Part shown: positions 1 to 8,582 of the stretch, piece by piece | Numbering within the stretch: the first letter of the stretch is position 1 | How the letters are laid out: each line of letters begins with the position of its first letter | From: Paraburkholderia sp. ZP32-5 | GTDB lineage: Bacteria; Pseudomonadota; Gammaproteobacteria; Burkholderiales; Burkholderiaceae | Length of the DNA stretch: 64,000 nucleotides | Direction: 5' to 3' | NCBI RefSeq assembly: GCF_021390495.1 | Contig: NZ_JAJEJP010000002.1 | Location: forward strand, 1,178,001 to 1,242,000 | Position numbers and translations under genes: made by a program | The notes under the pieces: model-generated | Databases searched by the model: none | The model's input: only the letters and a program-made list of their open reading frames with translations | Told to the model about the DNA's origin: nothing

Positions 1-249
1 GCCGAACTGACGGCGCTCGCATTGCAGGGGATTCCGGTGCTGCATAAACCGGTCACGCCCGCGCGTCTGCGGCGCACGCTTGATATGCTGTGGCAGCAGG
101 CGGAACTGGACAACGGGCGGCCGGCTGGCGCGCTGTTGGGGGACGATACGGTGGGCGCGGTTGGTGCCGTGGGCGCCGGCGCGGCGTGTGCCGCGGCCGA
201 TCGCGCCGGCGAGGCGGGCAAGTCGCGCGAAGCGGCAGGCTCGCCGTAA
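1..249 (+). CDS. Hybrid histidine kinase / response regulator, C-terminal end (partial)
   Basis: The reading frame is open from the first base of the window, so this is the tail of a larger gene. The visible part reads LALQGIPVLHKPVTPARLRRTL, with GIPVLHKP being the beta5-Lys-Pro end of a receiver (REC) domain and the following helix typical of alpha5. The last ~45 residues are a low-complexity Gly/Ala/Asp tail. The usual owner of such a terminal REC is a hybrid sensor kinase. The convergent NarL-type response regulator 80 bp downstream is a plausible partner. The upstream domains lie outside the window, so signal and phosphorelay partner cannot be stated. Confidence 0.7.
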   Translation, partial: AELTALALQGIPVLHKPVTPARLRRTLDMLWQQAELDNGRPAGALLGDDTVGAVGAVGAGAACAAADRAGEAGKSREAAGSP

Positions 250-328
250 GCGGGGAGGGGGACCGGGCGCGAGGCGAAGCGAACTGGCTCGCTGCCCGAC
301 CGCCCGGCAAAACTCGCGATAGGAAGTG

Positions 329-1117
329 CTACAGCGTTCTGCCCGCTTCGAGCCAGCCGTTGATCACCGCGATCGCGGTCGAGCGGTTATGCACGCCGAG
401 CGCCCGGAAGATCACCGACAGATGCACCTTGACCGTACCTTCCGCGACGCCGAGTTCGCGCGCGATCATCTTGTTGGTCCAGCCGCGATGCACGAGCCGC
501 ATGATGTCCTGCTGACGCGGCGACAGGTTTTCCAGCAGATGCTGTTGATGCGGCTGCAGCGCCGGAGCGAGCGTCAGCGGTTCGGTCTGTACCGCAGTGG
601 CCTGGCCTGATACGGCGGCGCTTTGCGTGGACATGCCGGCCGTTGCTGGTTGCGCGTTGGTACTTGCAGCGGTGTTTGCCGCGGTGCTTGCGTAAGCGCC
701 GGCGGACTCGCGCGAGCCCAGCAGACTCAGCGCCTCCATCGGCACATAGGCGCCACCGGAGAGCACCAGTTCGATCGCCTTCAGCATCACGCTGGCCGGC
801 TGCCGCTTCGGAACGAAACCGAGCGCGCCGGCCGCGAGCACCGCGCGCATTTCGTCGGGCGATTCCTCGGCGGACAGCACCACGACCGGCAATGCCGGAT
901 TCGCGCTGAGCAGAGCTTCGAGTGACGTCGCGCCGTTCATGCCGGGCATATGCAGATCGACGATCGCGAGATCGTGATTCTCATCGGGCCGCGCGGCGGT
1001 CGCGAGGGTTTCCCAACTATCGGCTTCGTCGAACTGGGCTTCCGGATCGAAGCCGCGCAGCATCCCTTTGACGCCTTGCCGGATCAGTTCATGGTCGTCG
1101 GCCACAAGAAACTTCAT
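329..1117 (-). CDS. Two-component response regulator, NarL/LuxR family
   Basis: 262 residues. An N-terminal receiver domain (about 1-125) has the acidic pair D7/D8, phospho-acceptor D54 in AIVDLHMPG and conserved K104 in GFVPKRQ. A Ser/Thr/Ala/Gln-rich linker (about 135-190) follows, then a LuxR/GerE helix-turn-helix (about 195-255) with LSPRQQDIMRLV, GWTNKMIARELG and GTVKVHLS. It should act as a phosphorylation-switched DNA-binding transcription factor. It is convergent with the truncated hybrid kinase at the window edge, which could be its sensor. The linker is longer than in a typical NarL protein (about 210-220 aa). Target genes cannot be read from sequence. Confidence 0.9.
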   Translation of the reverse strand: MKFLVADDHELIRQGVKGMLRGFDPEAQFDEADSWETLATAARPDENHDLAIVDLHMPGMNGATSLEALLSANPALPVVVLSAEESPDEMRAVLAAGALGFVPKRQPASVMLKAIELVLSGGAYVPMEALSLLGSRESAGAYASTAANTAASTNAQPATAGMSTQSAAVSGQATAVQTEPLTLAPALQPHQQHLLENLSPRQQDIMRLVHRGWTNKMIARELGVAEGTVKVHLSVIFRALGVHNRSTAIAVINGWLEAGRTL

Positions 1118-1557
1118 GATGTCTCCGCGAGTCGAGCCTGTCTGTTAAGGGCCGTTGCCGTTGCAGGGGGCGCCGTTGCAAAGTCTCTTGCTTCTGTTCT
1201 CGTGAAACGCATCATGGCCGGTTTTCCCGCGCTTCTGTATCGATCTTCGGGCCGCCTGGCGGACCGGTTCGTATGCTGCCTGTCATGCGATTTTTTTGCC
1301 GCCTGATTGCCGCATCCAATACCGTTTCTACCTGCTGTTGTCCCGCTCCCTTGCCGGGTTTCGCGCATTTTTACAGACTGCTTCGACGCGCGTTACCGGC
1401 TGCCGGCATCGTTCGATGCGCTACGTGATGTGTAAGGCAGGTCTCCCGCGCATAGGTTCCGGCTTACCACGTAGACGAGCCGCGCGAACCATTTTTGAAG
1501 TGGTTCGCGCGGCTTCGTCAGGATATGCCCGCTGGATCAGCGGATTTTCGCGCGCTG
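1118..1557. other. Intergenic region between the LuxR-type regulator and the cyd operon
   Basis: 440 bp without a convincing gene. It holds the promoter side of the minus-strand response regulator and the 3' end of the cyd operon. The clearest structure is an inverted repeat at 1479-1513 (next entry). Short open frames here have no recognisable domain or codon bias. Confidence 0.5.
1479..1513 (-). terminator. Hairpin downstream of the cyd operon
   Basis: 13-bp perfect arms GCCGCGCGAACCA and TGGTTCGCGCGGC are separated by 9 nt, 45 bp past the end of the last cyd gene. There is no clear T-tract on the minus strand, so it could be a processing or stability hairpin and not an intrinsic terminator. 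Confidence 0.4.
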
Positions 1558-1761
1558 CTATCTGACTGCAAACAGCGTCGCATTCATCAGAAGCTTGAAC
1601 GCGAAGCCGAGCGACATCGCCCCGGCCACACCGGCGCACCACAGCGCGATGAACCACAGCCAGCCCGGCAGTTTAAGCCGGCGCGAGGCAACTGTAACGG
1701 TGTCAGGCGCCGCGCGGGAGTCCCGGCGTTCGGCTTCAATGATAGTGATGTTGGTCGCCAT
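1558..1761 (-). CDS. Small membrane protein of the cytochrome bd operon (DUF2474-like)
   Basis: 67 residues with a charged, soluble N-terminus (about 1-30) and one transmembrane helix (about residues 31-55, LPGWLWFIALWCAGVAGAMS). It is the third gene of the cyd operon and overlaps the end of cydB by 26 bp, so it is probably translationally coupled. Small single-span proteins in this position (CydX/DUF2474/CydP types) accompany and stabilise bd oxidases. The WLWFIALWCAGV stretch resembles DUF2474 more than CydX. The N-terminal extension is longer than the roughly 40 aa usual for the family, so an internal start is possible. Confidence 0.65.
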   Translation of the reverse strand: MATNITIIEAERRDSRAAPDTVTVASRRLKLPGWLWFIALWCAGVAGAMSLGFAFKLLMNATLFAVR

Positions 1762-2740
1762 GACGCACCTTGCCTCGAAAGATCCAGTAACCCAACGTCG
1801 TGTACGCGATGATGATCGGCAGAATCACCGCCGCGCCGGCCAGCGTGAAGGTCTGGCTCGAGCGCGGCGCGGCGGCTTCCCACAGCGTCACGCTCGACGG
1901 AATCGCATACGGCCACAGGCTGACGAGCAGCCCGAGATAGCCGAGCAGCACCAGCGTCAGCGCGAGCACGAACGGCGTGTTGTGATGCCGCGCGCGCACC
2001 GCGCGATGCATGAAGAACGCGCAGATCGCGACGAAGAACGGCACCGGCAGCAACCGGAAGAAGATGCCGTCGTGGAACCAGCGCTGCGCGATGCCGGCGT
2101 CCATCAGCGGCGTCCACAGGCTGACGATCGCGATGAAGCCGAGCAGCACGAGCGTCAGCGGCCACACGACGCGATGCAGCCGCCGCTGCAGATCGCCCTC
2201 GGTCTTCGCGACCAGCCAGCAGCAGCCGAGCAGCGCATAGGTGGTGACGAGCCCGAGGCCCGTCAGCAGACTGAACGGCGTGAGCCAGTCGAACACGTCG
2301 CCGGCGTACGCGCCGTCGACGACCGGAATGCCTTGCAGAAACGCGCCGAGCACGATGCCCTGGAAAAACGCCGCGCCCGCCGAGCCGCCTATGAATGCGA
2401 GGTCCCACAGATGCTTGGTGCGGCGCGCCTTCGCGCGGATCTCGAACGACACGCCGCGAAAGATCAGACACACGAGCATGAAGACGAGCGGCAGATAGAG
2501 CGCCGACAGCACGGTCGAATAGACGATCGGAAACACGGCGAACAGCGCGGCACCGCCGAGCACCAGCCAGGTTTCGTTGCCGTCCCACACCGGCGCGACC
2601 GTATTCATCATCAGGTCGCGCTCTTTTTCATCGGGGAAGAACGGGAAGACGATGCCGATGCCGAGGTCGAAGCCGTCCAGCACGACATACATGAAAAGGC
2701 CCAGCGCGATGATCGCGGCCCATACGACGGTGACGTCCAT
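1736..2740 (-). CDS. cydB: Cytochrome bd ubiquinol oxidase subunit II
   Basis: 334 residues from the ATG at 2740, giving the typical N-terminus MDVTVVWAAIIALGLFMYVV followed by LDGFDLGIGI. There are about eight hydrophobic segments, and the protein matches CydB/CioB in length and pattern (APVWDGNETWLVLGG, FRGVSFEIRAK). Subunit II pairs with CydA to form the inner-membrane quinol:O2 oxidoreductase. It starts 32 bp downstream of cydA and overlaps the next small gene. An upstream in-frame extension to 3115 exists but would lie inside cydA, so it was not used. Confidence 0.95.
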   Translation of the reverse strand: MDVTVVWAAIIALGLFMYVVLDGFDLGIGIVFPFFPDEKERDLMMNTVAPVWDGNETWLVLGGAALFAVFPIVYSTVLSALYLPLVFMLVCLIFRGVSFEIRAKARRTKHLWDLAFIGGSAGAAFFQGIVLGAFLQGIPVVDGAYAGDVFDWLTPFSLLTGLGLVTTYALLGCCWLVAKTEGDLQRRLHRVVWPLTLVLLGFIAIVSLWTPLMDAGIAQRWFHDGIFFRLLPVPFFVAICAFFMHRAVRARHHNTPFVLALTLVLLGYLGLLVSLWPYAIPSSVTLWEAAAPRSSQTFTLAGAAVILPIIIAYTTLGYWIFRGKVRHGDQHHYH

Positions 2741-2772
2741 GTTTTTCTCGCTTGTTGCAGGCTTGTTGCAGG

Positions 2773-4182
2773 TTAGGCGGCGTCGATGATCTGATCGACG
2801 GCGGACAGCGGGCGGCGCGCGGTCCGCGACGGTGACTGTGACGGCACGTCCGGCGTGCCGCCGGGCAGCGCCGGTCCTTTGCGCATCAGCTTCAGCATGT
2901 AGTAGATGCCGGTGCCGAACACGAGGAAGTAGACGACCACGAAGGTCATCAGCGACAGGCCGACCTGTTGCGTGGTCAGCGGCGACACCGCCTGCGACGT
3001 GCGCATCACGCCGTACACGACCCACGGCTGGCGGCCCGCTTCGGTGGTGACCCAGCCGGCCAGCAGCGTGATGAAGCCGCTCGGGCCCATCGCGACGCAC
3101 AGGCGCTGGAACCACTTCGCGTCGAACAGACGGCCGCGGCGGCGCAGTACCCAGGCCGCGGCCGACATCACGATCATCAGCACGCCGAGGCCGGCCATGA
3201 TGCGGAAGCTCCAGAACACGACCGTCGAATTCGGCCGGTCCTGCGGGGGGAATGATTTGAGGCCGCGGATTTCGCCGTCCCAGCTATGCGTGAGGATCAG
3301 GCTGCCGAGGTGCGGAATCGATACCGCGTAGCGCGTGGTTTCCGCTTTCATGTCGGGGATGCCGAACAGGTTCAACGCGGTGCCGTCTTTTTCGGTGTTC
3401 CACAGTCCTTCGATGGCCGCGATTTTTGCCGGCTGATACTCGCGCGTATTCAGGCCATGCTGATCGCCGACGAATGCCTGGATCGGCGTCAGAATCAGCA
3501 GCAGCCACAGCGCCATCGAGAACATCTTCTTCACCGCCGGATCGCGCCGGCCGCGCAGCAGATGCCATGCGCTGACCGCCGCGACCACCAGCCCCGCGAC
3601 GATGAACGCCGCGAGCGCCATATGCGCGAGCCGGTACGGGAACGACGGATTGAAGATGATCTTGAACCAGTCGAGCGGCACCACCTGGCCGTTGACGACT
3701 TCGAAGCCTTGCGGCGTTTGCATCCAGCTATTGGACGCGAGAATCCAGAACGTCGAGATCAGCGTGCCGATCGCGACCATCAGCGTCGCGCCGAAATGCG
3801 CGCGCGGACTCACGCGGTGCCAGCCGAACAGCATGATGCCGAGGAAGCCCGCTTCGAGAAAGAAAGCGGTCATCACTTCATACATCAGCAGCGGGCCGGT
3901 AATCGGCCCGGCGAAACTCGAGAAGCCCGACCAGTTGGTGCCGAACTGATAGCTCATCACGACGCCGGAGACGACGCCCATACCGAAGGCCACGGCGAAG
4001 ATCTTCGACCAGAACAGACAAAGATCTTTGTAGTACGCCTTGCCGGTCTTTAGCCAACGCCATTCGAGAACAGCGATGAAACTGGCGAGACCGATGCTGA
4101 GAGCGGGAAAAACGATATGAAAAGAAACGGTGAACGCAAATTGAATGCGGGCGAGATCGAATGCCGATATTGCGGAGTTCAT
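2773..4182 (-). CDS. cydA: Cytochrome bd ubiquinol oxidase subunit I (CioA-like)
   Basis: 469 residues with nine predicted membrane helices. Likely haem ligands are H22 in FHIVFPAL (b595 side) and H187 in YRLAHM (b558), with the acidic residues E102 and E110 of MYEVMTAFFLE lining the haem b595/d pocket. The GRQPWVVYGVMRTSQAVSPL block and the short Q-loop place it in the short-loop (CioA/cyanide-insensitive) subgroup, shorter than the ~520 aa E. coli CydA. It is the first gene of the operon. It catalyses quinol oxidation with high oxygen affinity. The FNR-like box at 4360 suggests induction at low oxygen. Confidence 0.95.
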   Translation of the reverse strand: MNSAISAFDLARIQFAFTVSFHIVFPALSIGLASFIAVLEWRWLKTGKAYYKDLCLFWSKIFAVAFGMGVVSGVVMSYQFGTNWSGFSSFAGPITGPLLMYEVMTAFFLEAGFLGIMLFGWHRVSPRAHFGATLMVAIGTLISTFWILASNSWMQTPQGFEVVNGQVVPLDWFKIIFNPSFPYRLAHMALAAFIVAGLVVAAVSAWHLLRGRRDPAVKKMFSMALWLLLILTPIQAFVGDQHGLNTREYQPAKIAAIEGLWNTEKDGTALNLFGIPDMKAETTRYAVSIPHLGSLILTHSWDGEIRGLKSFPPQDRPNSTVVFWSFRIMAGLGVLMIVMSAAAWVLRRRGRLFDAKWFQRLCVAMGPSGFITLLAGWVTTEAGRQPWVVYGVMRTSQAVSPLTTQQVGLSLMTFVVVYFLVFGTGIYYMLKLMRKGPALPGGTPDVPSQSPSRTARRPLSAVDQIIDAA

Positions 4183-4978
4183 GATCGTGTTGTGCGTGAT
4201 AGCCGATAAGCGGACTTATGCGCGTCGACCGATGTCGGTGCGCACTGCGTTGGCAGATGGCGCAAGAGTAGGGGATCGAACGCAATCGTGTTGCGATGCG
4301 GCGTGCGTCAAAAAACCACGTTGTTTTCCGCGCGAGGCGCCTATTTGTCTCGCAAACTATTGATAAGCATCAGATTGTTCTTATTGCGCGACGAGACTTG
4401 CGCCGTACGTTACGATGCGCGCTGCGTCAATCGACCGCGCTGCAGCAATGCGGTGTGCCACGCCCGATGAGCATTGCTCTAGTCTCCAATCGGTATCGTC
4501 GCGCGCAGTCGTCGTCGGCCGACAGACGGTGCCGAAACGACTTCCTTCGCCGGTCACCTAGCCAGACGATTTTTTAACATTTACGATGGCGGCTGCCGTA
4601 TTGCCATTGCGGCTATTTCTCTTCACTACTGCTTGCGCATTAGCCATTCTTGCCAATCTCTTTTGCATTATTTTTCGCGTAATTCGTATTGCACTGTCCG
4701 TATTGCGCCGTTCTTATTGCGTCGTCGTATTGCATCGTGATTGGCAGCACGATTCGCCTGACTATTTGCAGCCGTCTTTTCGGCGCGGCCATTGCATGGA
4801 TCGTCGAGCCGGTTTTTGCAAAGCGTTTGCGGTATTCATTTCAGACAGTCATCACATGCAGACATGCTGATGCCGGCACGCGCGGCGTCGTGTCATGCGC
4901 GGCCTGCATGATTCGCAACACACAGCAGCTTCATCCACCTGCCGGCGACGGCAGACTTCATCCACAAGGAGTCAGCAG
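4183..4978. other. Long intergenic region upstream of cydA and the alpha/beta hydrolase
   Basis: About 800 bp, noticeably less GC-rich than the coding DNA. It carries the cyd promoter side with an FNR-like box at 4360-4373. Around 4597-4740 the word ATTGC recurs many times (CGTATTGC, TTATTGCG, GTATTGCA). Short open frames here, such as 4586-4870, lack codon bias and recognisable domains, so no gene is called. Confidence 0.5.
4360..4373. promoter_or_regulatory. FNR/ANR-like box upstream of cydA
   Basis: TTGATAAGCATCAG matches the FNR/ANR consensus TTGAT-N4-ATCAA at 9 of 10 fixed positions. It lies 178 bp upstream of the cydA start. Control of bd oxidases by FNR-type oxygen sensors is well known. 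The long distance means either a long leader or coincidence. Confidence 0.5.
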
Positions 4979-5800
4979 ATGAGCACGATCAAGACGAAAG
5001 ACGGCACCTCGATTTTCTACAAGGACTGGGGCCGTGGCCGCCCGGTTGTGTTTTCGCATGGCTGGCCGCTGACCGCCGACGCGTGGGATGCGCAGATGCT
5101 GTTTCTCGGCAACAAGGGCTTTCGCGTGATCGCGCATGACAGGCGCGGTCATGGCCGCTCGGAGCAGCCGTGGGACGGCAACGACATGGATACCTACGCG
5201 GACGATCTGGCCGCGCTGATCGAACACCTCGATCTGCAGGATGCGACGCTGGTCGGCCATTCGACGGGCGGCGGCGAAGTCGCGCATTACATCGGCCGGC
5301 ATGGCACCGCGCGTGTCGCAAAGGCCGTGCTGATCGGCGCCGTGCCGCCGCTGATGCTGAAGACCGAAGCGAATCCGCTCGGTTTGCCGATGGATGTGTT
5401 CGACGGCATCCGCAAGGCCACGCTCGAAGATCGCTCGCAGTTCTTCAAGGAACTGGCGGTGCCGTTCTACGGCTACAACCGGGCGGGCGCGAAGGTGTCG
5501 CAAGGCGTGATCGATTCGTTCTGGCGCCAGGGCATGACCGGCTCGATCAAGGGGATTTACGACTGCATCAAGCAGTTTTCGGAAGTCGACTACACCGAAG
5601 ATCTGAAGAAGATCGATGTGCCTACACTGGTGCTGCACGGCGACGACGATCAGATCGTGCCGATCGATGCGGCTGGTCGGCAGACCGCGAAGATCGTCAA
5701 GGATGCGACGCTGAGGGTCTATGAGGGCGGACAGCACGGCATGTGCACGGTCGAGGCCGATAAGGTCAACGCCGATCTGCTCGAATTTATCGGTTCGTAA
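4979..5800 (+). CDS. Alpha/beta hydrolase, non-haem chloroperoxidase/esterase type
   Basis: 273 residues from the ATG at 4979, preceded by AAGGAG. It has an oxyanion-side motif FSHGWPL, nucleophile elbow GHSTGGG with S95, acid region HGDDDQIVP (about 220-228) and H253 in GGQHGM. This is the complete Ser-Asp-His triad of the cofactor-free haloperoxidase/arylesterase subgroup. Such enzymes hydrolyse small esters and can show perhydrolase activity; the true substrate is unknown. It is probably cytoplasmic, because no signal peptide is visible. It is monocistronic, with about 470 bp before the next gene. Confidence 0.88.
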   Translation: MSTIKTKDGTSIFYKDWGRGRPVVFSHGWPLTADAWDAQMLFLGNKGFRVIAHDRRGHGRSEQPWDGNDMDTYADDLAALIEHLDLQDATLVGHSTGGGEVAHYIGRHGTARVAKAVLIGAVPPLMLKTEANPLGLPMDVFDGIRKATLEDRSQFFKELAVPFYGYNRAGAKVSQGVIDSFWRQGMTGSIKGIYDCIKQFSEVDYTEDLKKIDVPTLVLHGDDDQIVPIDAAGRQTAKIVKDATLRVYEGGQHGMCTVEADKVNADLLEFIGS

Positions 5801-6037
5801 TCGCATGGCGGCGCGGGAGTATGGCAACGGAAGGGCGCAAGTGTTGCGGCCGTTGCCTGCTTGCCGTGCCACCTTTGTTTTTGTTGCTTCGTTTTAGTGC
5901 TTTGCTCCCGCGCTGTCTGTTTATCTGTTGATCACGCCGTAAATCCCATTGGCCGATAAAGGCAGCATCGCGGACGAGGTACACTGCCCGCGCTCTGCGT
6001 AGCCCGCGCAGGAACAAAATCCTTCCCTAGTTATACG

Positions 6038-6061
6038 ATGTCGCATCAATTGATCGGACAT
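6038..6061. promoter_or_regulatory. 24-nt imperfect palindrome upstream of udh
   Basis: ATGTC, two free bases, the perfect core ATCAATTGAT, two free bases, then GACAT: 20 of 24 positions are symmetric. It differs from the TNGTNNNACNA sites next to it, so it may bind a second regulator. Confidence 0.35.
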
Positions 6062-6067
6062 ATCCTG

Positions 6068-6078
6068 TTGTTTTACAA
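6068..6078. promoter_or_regulatory. Candidate GntR/FadR-type operator
   Basis: TTGTTTTACAA is a perfect TNGTNNNACNA, the core recognised by FadR-subfamily GntR proteins. It sits 88 bp upstream (centre to centre) of the stronger site at 6151 in the same promoter region. Confidence 0.4.
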
Positions 6079-6150
6079 GAGTTTTCGAATTTGATCGCCT
6101 TGAGTTTAAGGGTAAATGCTTAGTTGAATTTAGCTTGGCCATCAACGATA

Positions 6151-6168
6151 GTACGTTATCGTACAACT
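6151..6168. promoter_or_regulatory. Uronate-regulon operator upstream of udh-exuT
   Basis: GTACGTTATCGTACAACT matches 15 of 18 positions of the site at 17363 (ATACGTCATCGTACAACA) that lies between kdgD and garD. It is about 100 bp upstream of the uronate dehydrogenase start. The shared word links this operon to the distant aldarate block. Confidence 0.7.
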
Positions 6169-6269
6169 TGGGTGAATCGTGCGGCGTGCATGGCACGGTT
6201 CGCCGGCTCACTCGATTCCTCCCCCTCCTCCGATTCGATTTCGCGCGCGGCGCACTTAAAGGAACTCCC

Positions 6270-7076
6270 ATGAAGAAGATTGCCCTGAGTGGCGCCGGCG
6301 GTCAGCTCGGCGCAGTAGTACGTGCTGCATTCGTCGCGCGCGGCATTCCGTTGCGCTCGGCCGCGGGCACGAAAGTGCTGATGCCGCTCGTCGACGGCGA
6401 AGACGTGATGAACGGCGATCTGCGCGACCCCGCTGTCGTCGACCGCCTGCTCAACGGCGTGGACCTGCTGATCCACTTCGCCGGCACGAGCGTCGAGCGT
6501 CCGCTGCCGGAGATCATCGAGAACAATCTGCGCGGCCTCGTCGAAGTCTATGAAGGCGCGCGCCGCAACGGCGTGAAGCGCATCGTGTTCGCGAGTTCGA
6601 ATCACGCGATCGGCATGTACCCGGTGACCGAGCATCTGAGCCTCGACTGCGAACTGCGTCCGGACGGTTTCTACGGCCTGTCGAAGGTGTGGGGCGAAGC
6701 GCTCGCGAGAATGTACTGGGACAAGCACGGTATCGAAAGCGTGTGCGTGCGCATCGGCAGCTGCCTCGAGCGTCCGACCGAGCCGCGCCATCTGAGCACG
6801 TGGTTTGGCCATGAAGATCTGATGCACTTCCTCGATCGCTGCATCGAAGCGGAAGACGTCGGCTTCCTGACGATCTGGGGTGTATCGGCGAATACACGTA
6901 GCTGGTGGGACAACAGCGGCGCCGCGCGTTTCGGCTATCAGCCGAAGCAGAATTCCGAAGACTACGCGGCCGACATCCTGTCGCGCCCGAATCCGCTCGA
7001 CGCGCTCGGCCAGCGCTTCCAGGGCGGCGGCTTCGTCGGCATCGATTATTCGCGCAAGGAAGACCCGGCAGTCTGA
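6270..7076 (+). CDS. udh: Uronate dehydrogenase (NAD-dependent SDR), first copy
   Basis: 268 residues from the ATG at 6270, with RBS AAAGGAA. Features are the N-terminal nucleotide-binding motif GAGGQLG, the family word SSNHAIGMYP, catalytic YGLSK (Tyr-x3-Lys), RIGSC and WGVSANTRSWWDN, all in the order seen in Agrobacterium/Pseudomonas uronate dehydrogenase. It oxidises D-galacturonate/D-glucuronate to the aldarolactone. The next gene encodes a hexuronate carrier, which supports the substrate. A second, diverged copy lies at 19212. This copy is preceded by an operator shared with the galactarate genes. Confidence 0.85.
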   Translation: MKKIALSGAGGQLGAVVRAAFVARGIPLRSAAGTKVLMPLVDGEDVMNGDLRDPAVVDRLLNGVDLLIHFAGTSVERPLPEIIENNLRGLVEVYEGARRNGVKRIVFASSNHAIGMYPVTEHLSLDCELRPDGFYGLSKVWGEALARMYWDKHGIESVCVRIGSCLERPTEPRHLSTWFGHEDLMHFLDRCIEAEDVGFLTIWGVSANTRSWWDNSGAARFGYQPKQNSEDYAADILSRPNPLDALGQRFQGGGFVGIDYSRKEDPAV

Positions 7077-7133
7077 CGGGTGTCGTACTCGGGTCTGTTT
7101 GCATCCGCAAGCGGACCCTAAAGGAGTTGCAAT

Positions 7134-8432
7134 ATGAAGATCAAGGGTATCCGCTGGTGGATGGTCGGGCTCGTCGCGGCCGGGCTGGTCATCAATTATC
7201 TTGCGCGTAATACGCTGTCGGTCGCGGCGCCGACGTTGATGAAGGACCTCAACATCACGACCGAGCAGTATTCGCACGTGGTGGTGGCGTGGCAGCTTTG
7301 CTATGCGTTCATGCAGCCGGTCGCCGGCTTCGTGCTCGACACGATCGGCACCAAGCTCGGCTTCGCGGTGTTCGCGCTGGCGTGGTCGGTGGCGTGCGCG
7401 GCGGCGGCATGGGCGACGGGCTGGCAGAGCCTCGCGGTGTTCCGCGGTCTGCTCGGCCTCGCCGAATCGGCGGGTATCCCGGCTGGCGTGAAAGCGACGA
7501 GCGAATGGTTTCCCGCGAAGGAACGCTCGGTCGCGATCGGCTGGTTCAACATCGGCTCGTCGATCGGCGCGCTGCTCGCGCCGCCGCTGGTGGTGTGGGC
7601 GCTGCTGCGCGGCCAGTGGCAACTCGCGTTCGTGATCGTCGGCGTGGCGGGTATTGCCTGGAGCGTGCTATGGATGTTCGTCTACAAGCATCCGCGCAGC
7701 CAGAGGCTGCTGGGCGATGCCGAGCGCGACTACATTCTGAGCGGCCAGGAAGCGAAGCACAGCGACGACGTCAATACGCCGAAGCGCAACTGGCGCGCGA
7801 TGCTCACGAGCCGCGATTTCTGGGCGATCGGTATTCCGCGGATTCTTTCCGAGCCGGCATGGCAAACGTTTAACGCGTGGATTCCGCTGTACATGATGAC
7901 CGAGCGTCACATGAATCTGAAGGAAGTCGCGATGTTCGCGTGGATGCCGTTCCTTGCCGCCGATATCGGTTGCGTGCTCGGTGGTTATCTGAGCCCGCTG
8001 TTCCACAAGCATCTGAAGGTGTCGTTGTTCACGTCGCGCAAGATGGTGTTCGTCGTCGGTGCGCTGTTCATGATCGGGCCGGCGTGCGTGGGTCTGGTCG
8101 CGAGTCCGTATATGGCGGTGGCGCTGTTGTGCATCGGCGGCTTTGCGCACCAGACGCTGTCGGGAGCGCTGTACGCGATCACGTCGGATATGTTCGGCAA
8201 GAACGAAGTCGCGACCGCGACGGGCATGGGCGGCATGGCCGGCTATCTGGGCGCTGCCGCGTTCACCGCGCTGTTCGGCGTGCTCGTCACGCGGATCGGT
8301 TATAGCCCGCTGTTCGTCGTGCTTGCGGTGTTCGATCTGATTGCCGCGGTCGTGGTTTGTCTGATGGCGAAGAGCTCGGAGAAGATGCCGGAGCCGACGT
8401 GGGCATCGGGGCGGCCGGCTGTCGCGAAGTGA
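7134..8432 (+). CDS. exuT: Hexuronate MFS transporter (ACS family, ExuT-like)
   Basis: 432 residues with twelve predicted membrane helices and the anion:cation symporter signature near the N-terminus (RWWMVGLVAAGLVINYLARN). Loop motifs include GFVLDTIGTKLGF, LGLAESAGIPAGVK and EWFPAKERS. The start has a good RBS (AAAGGAG) and lies 57 bp after udh, so the two form a transport-and-oxidise operon. It probably imports galacturonate/glucuronate with protons. It differs from the glucarate-type carrier at 14741. An intrinsic terminator follows at 8481. Confidence 0.85.
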   Translation: MKIKGIRWWMVGLVAAGLVINYLARNTLSVAAPTLMKDLNITTEQYSHVVVAWQLCYAFMQPVAGFVLDTIGTKLGFAVFALAWSVACAAAAWATGWQSLAVFRGLLGLAESAGIPAGVKATSEWFPAKERSVAIGWFNIGSSIGALLAPPLVVWALLRGQWQLAFVIVGVAGIAWSVLWMFVYKHPRSQRLLGDAERDYILSGQEAKHSDDVNTPKRNWRAMLTSRDFWAIGIPRILSEPAWQTFNAWIPLYMMTERHMNLKEVAMFAWMPFLAADIGCVLGGYLSPLFHKHLKVSLFTSRKMVFVVGALFMIGPACVGLVASPYMAVALLCIGGFAHQTLSGALYAITSDMFGKNEVATATGMGGMAGYLGAAAFTALFGVLVTRIGYSPLFVVLAVFDLIAAVVVCLMAKSSEKMPEPTWASGRPAVAK

Positions 8433-8480
8433 AATGAGTGACTGCTGAGGCTAGATGGCTGAGTTGGGAGTGAGAAGAGG

Positions 8481-8508
8481 CGGCGCCCAGAAGTGGGCGC
8501 CGTTTTTT
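8481..8508 (+). terminator. Intrinsic terminator after exuT
   Basis: Stem GGCGCCCA / TGGGCGCC with loop GAAG is followed by GTTTTTT, about 50 bp after the exuT stop. Confidence 0.85.
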
Positions 8509-8582
8509 GTTGGCGGGTTGGCGTAGTTGGCAAGCTGCTAATGCGGCATCACGCATGCGTGCACCGGCATCGGGTAGGGGGG

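Larger units (their letters stand above)
5801..6269. other. Promoter region of the udh-exuT operon
   Basis: 469 bp with a drop in GC toward the 3' half. It holds a 24-nt imperfect palindrome (6038-6061), two candidate FadR-type operator sites (6068-6078 and 6151-6168) and an AAAGGAA ribosome-binding site just before 6270. No gene was recognised. Confidence 0.55.

Noticed and set aside
4586..4870. Possible 94-aa gene in the region upstream of the hydrolase
   Set aside because: No codon bias, no domain, and the sequence is dominated by ATTGC repeats.
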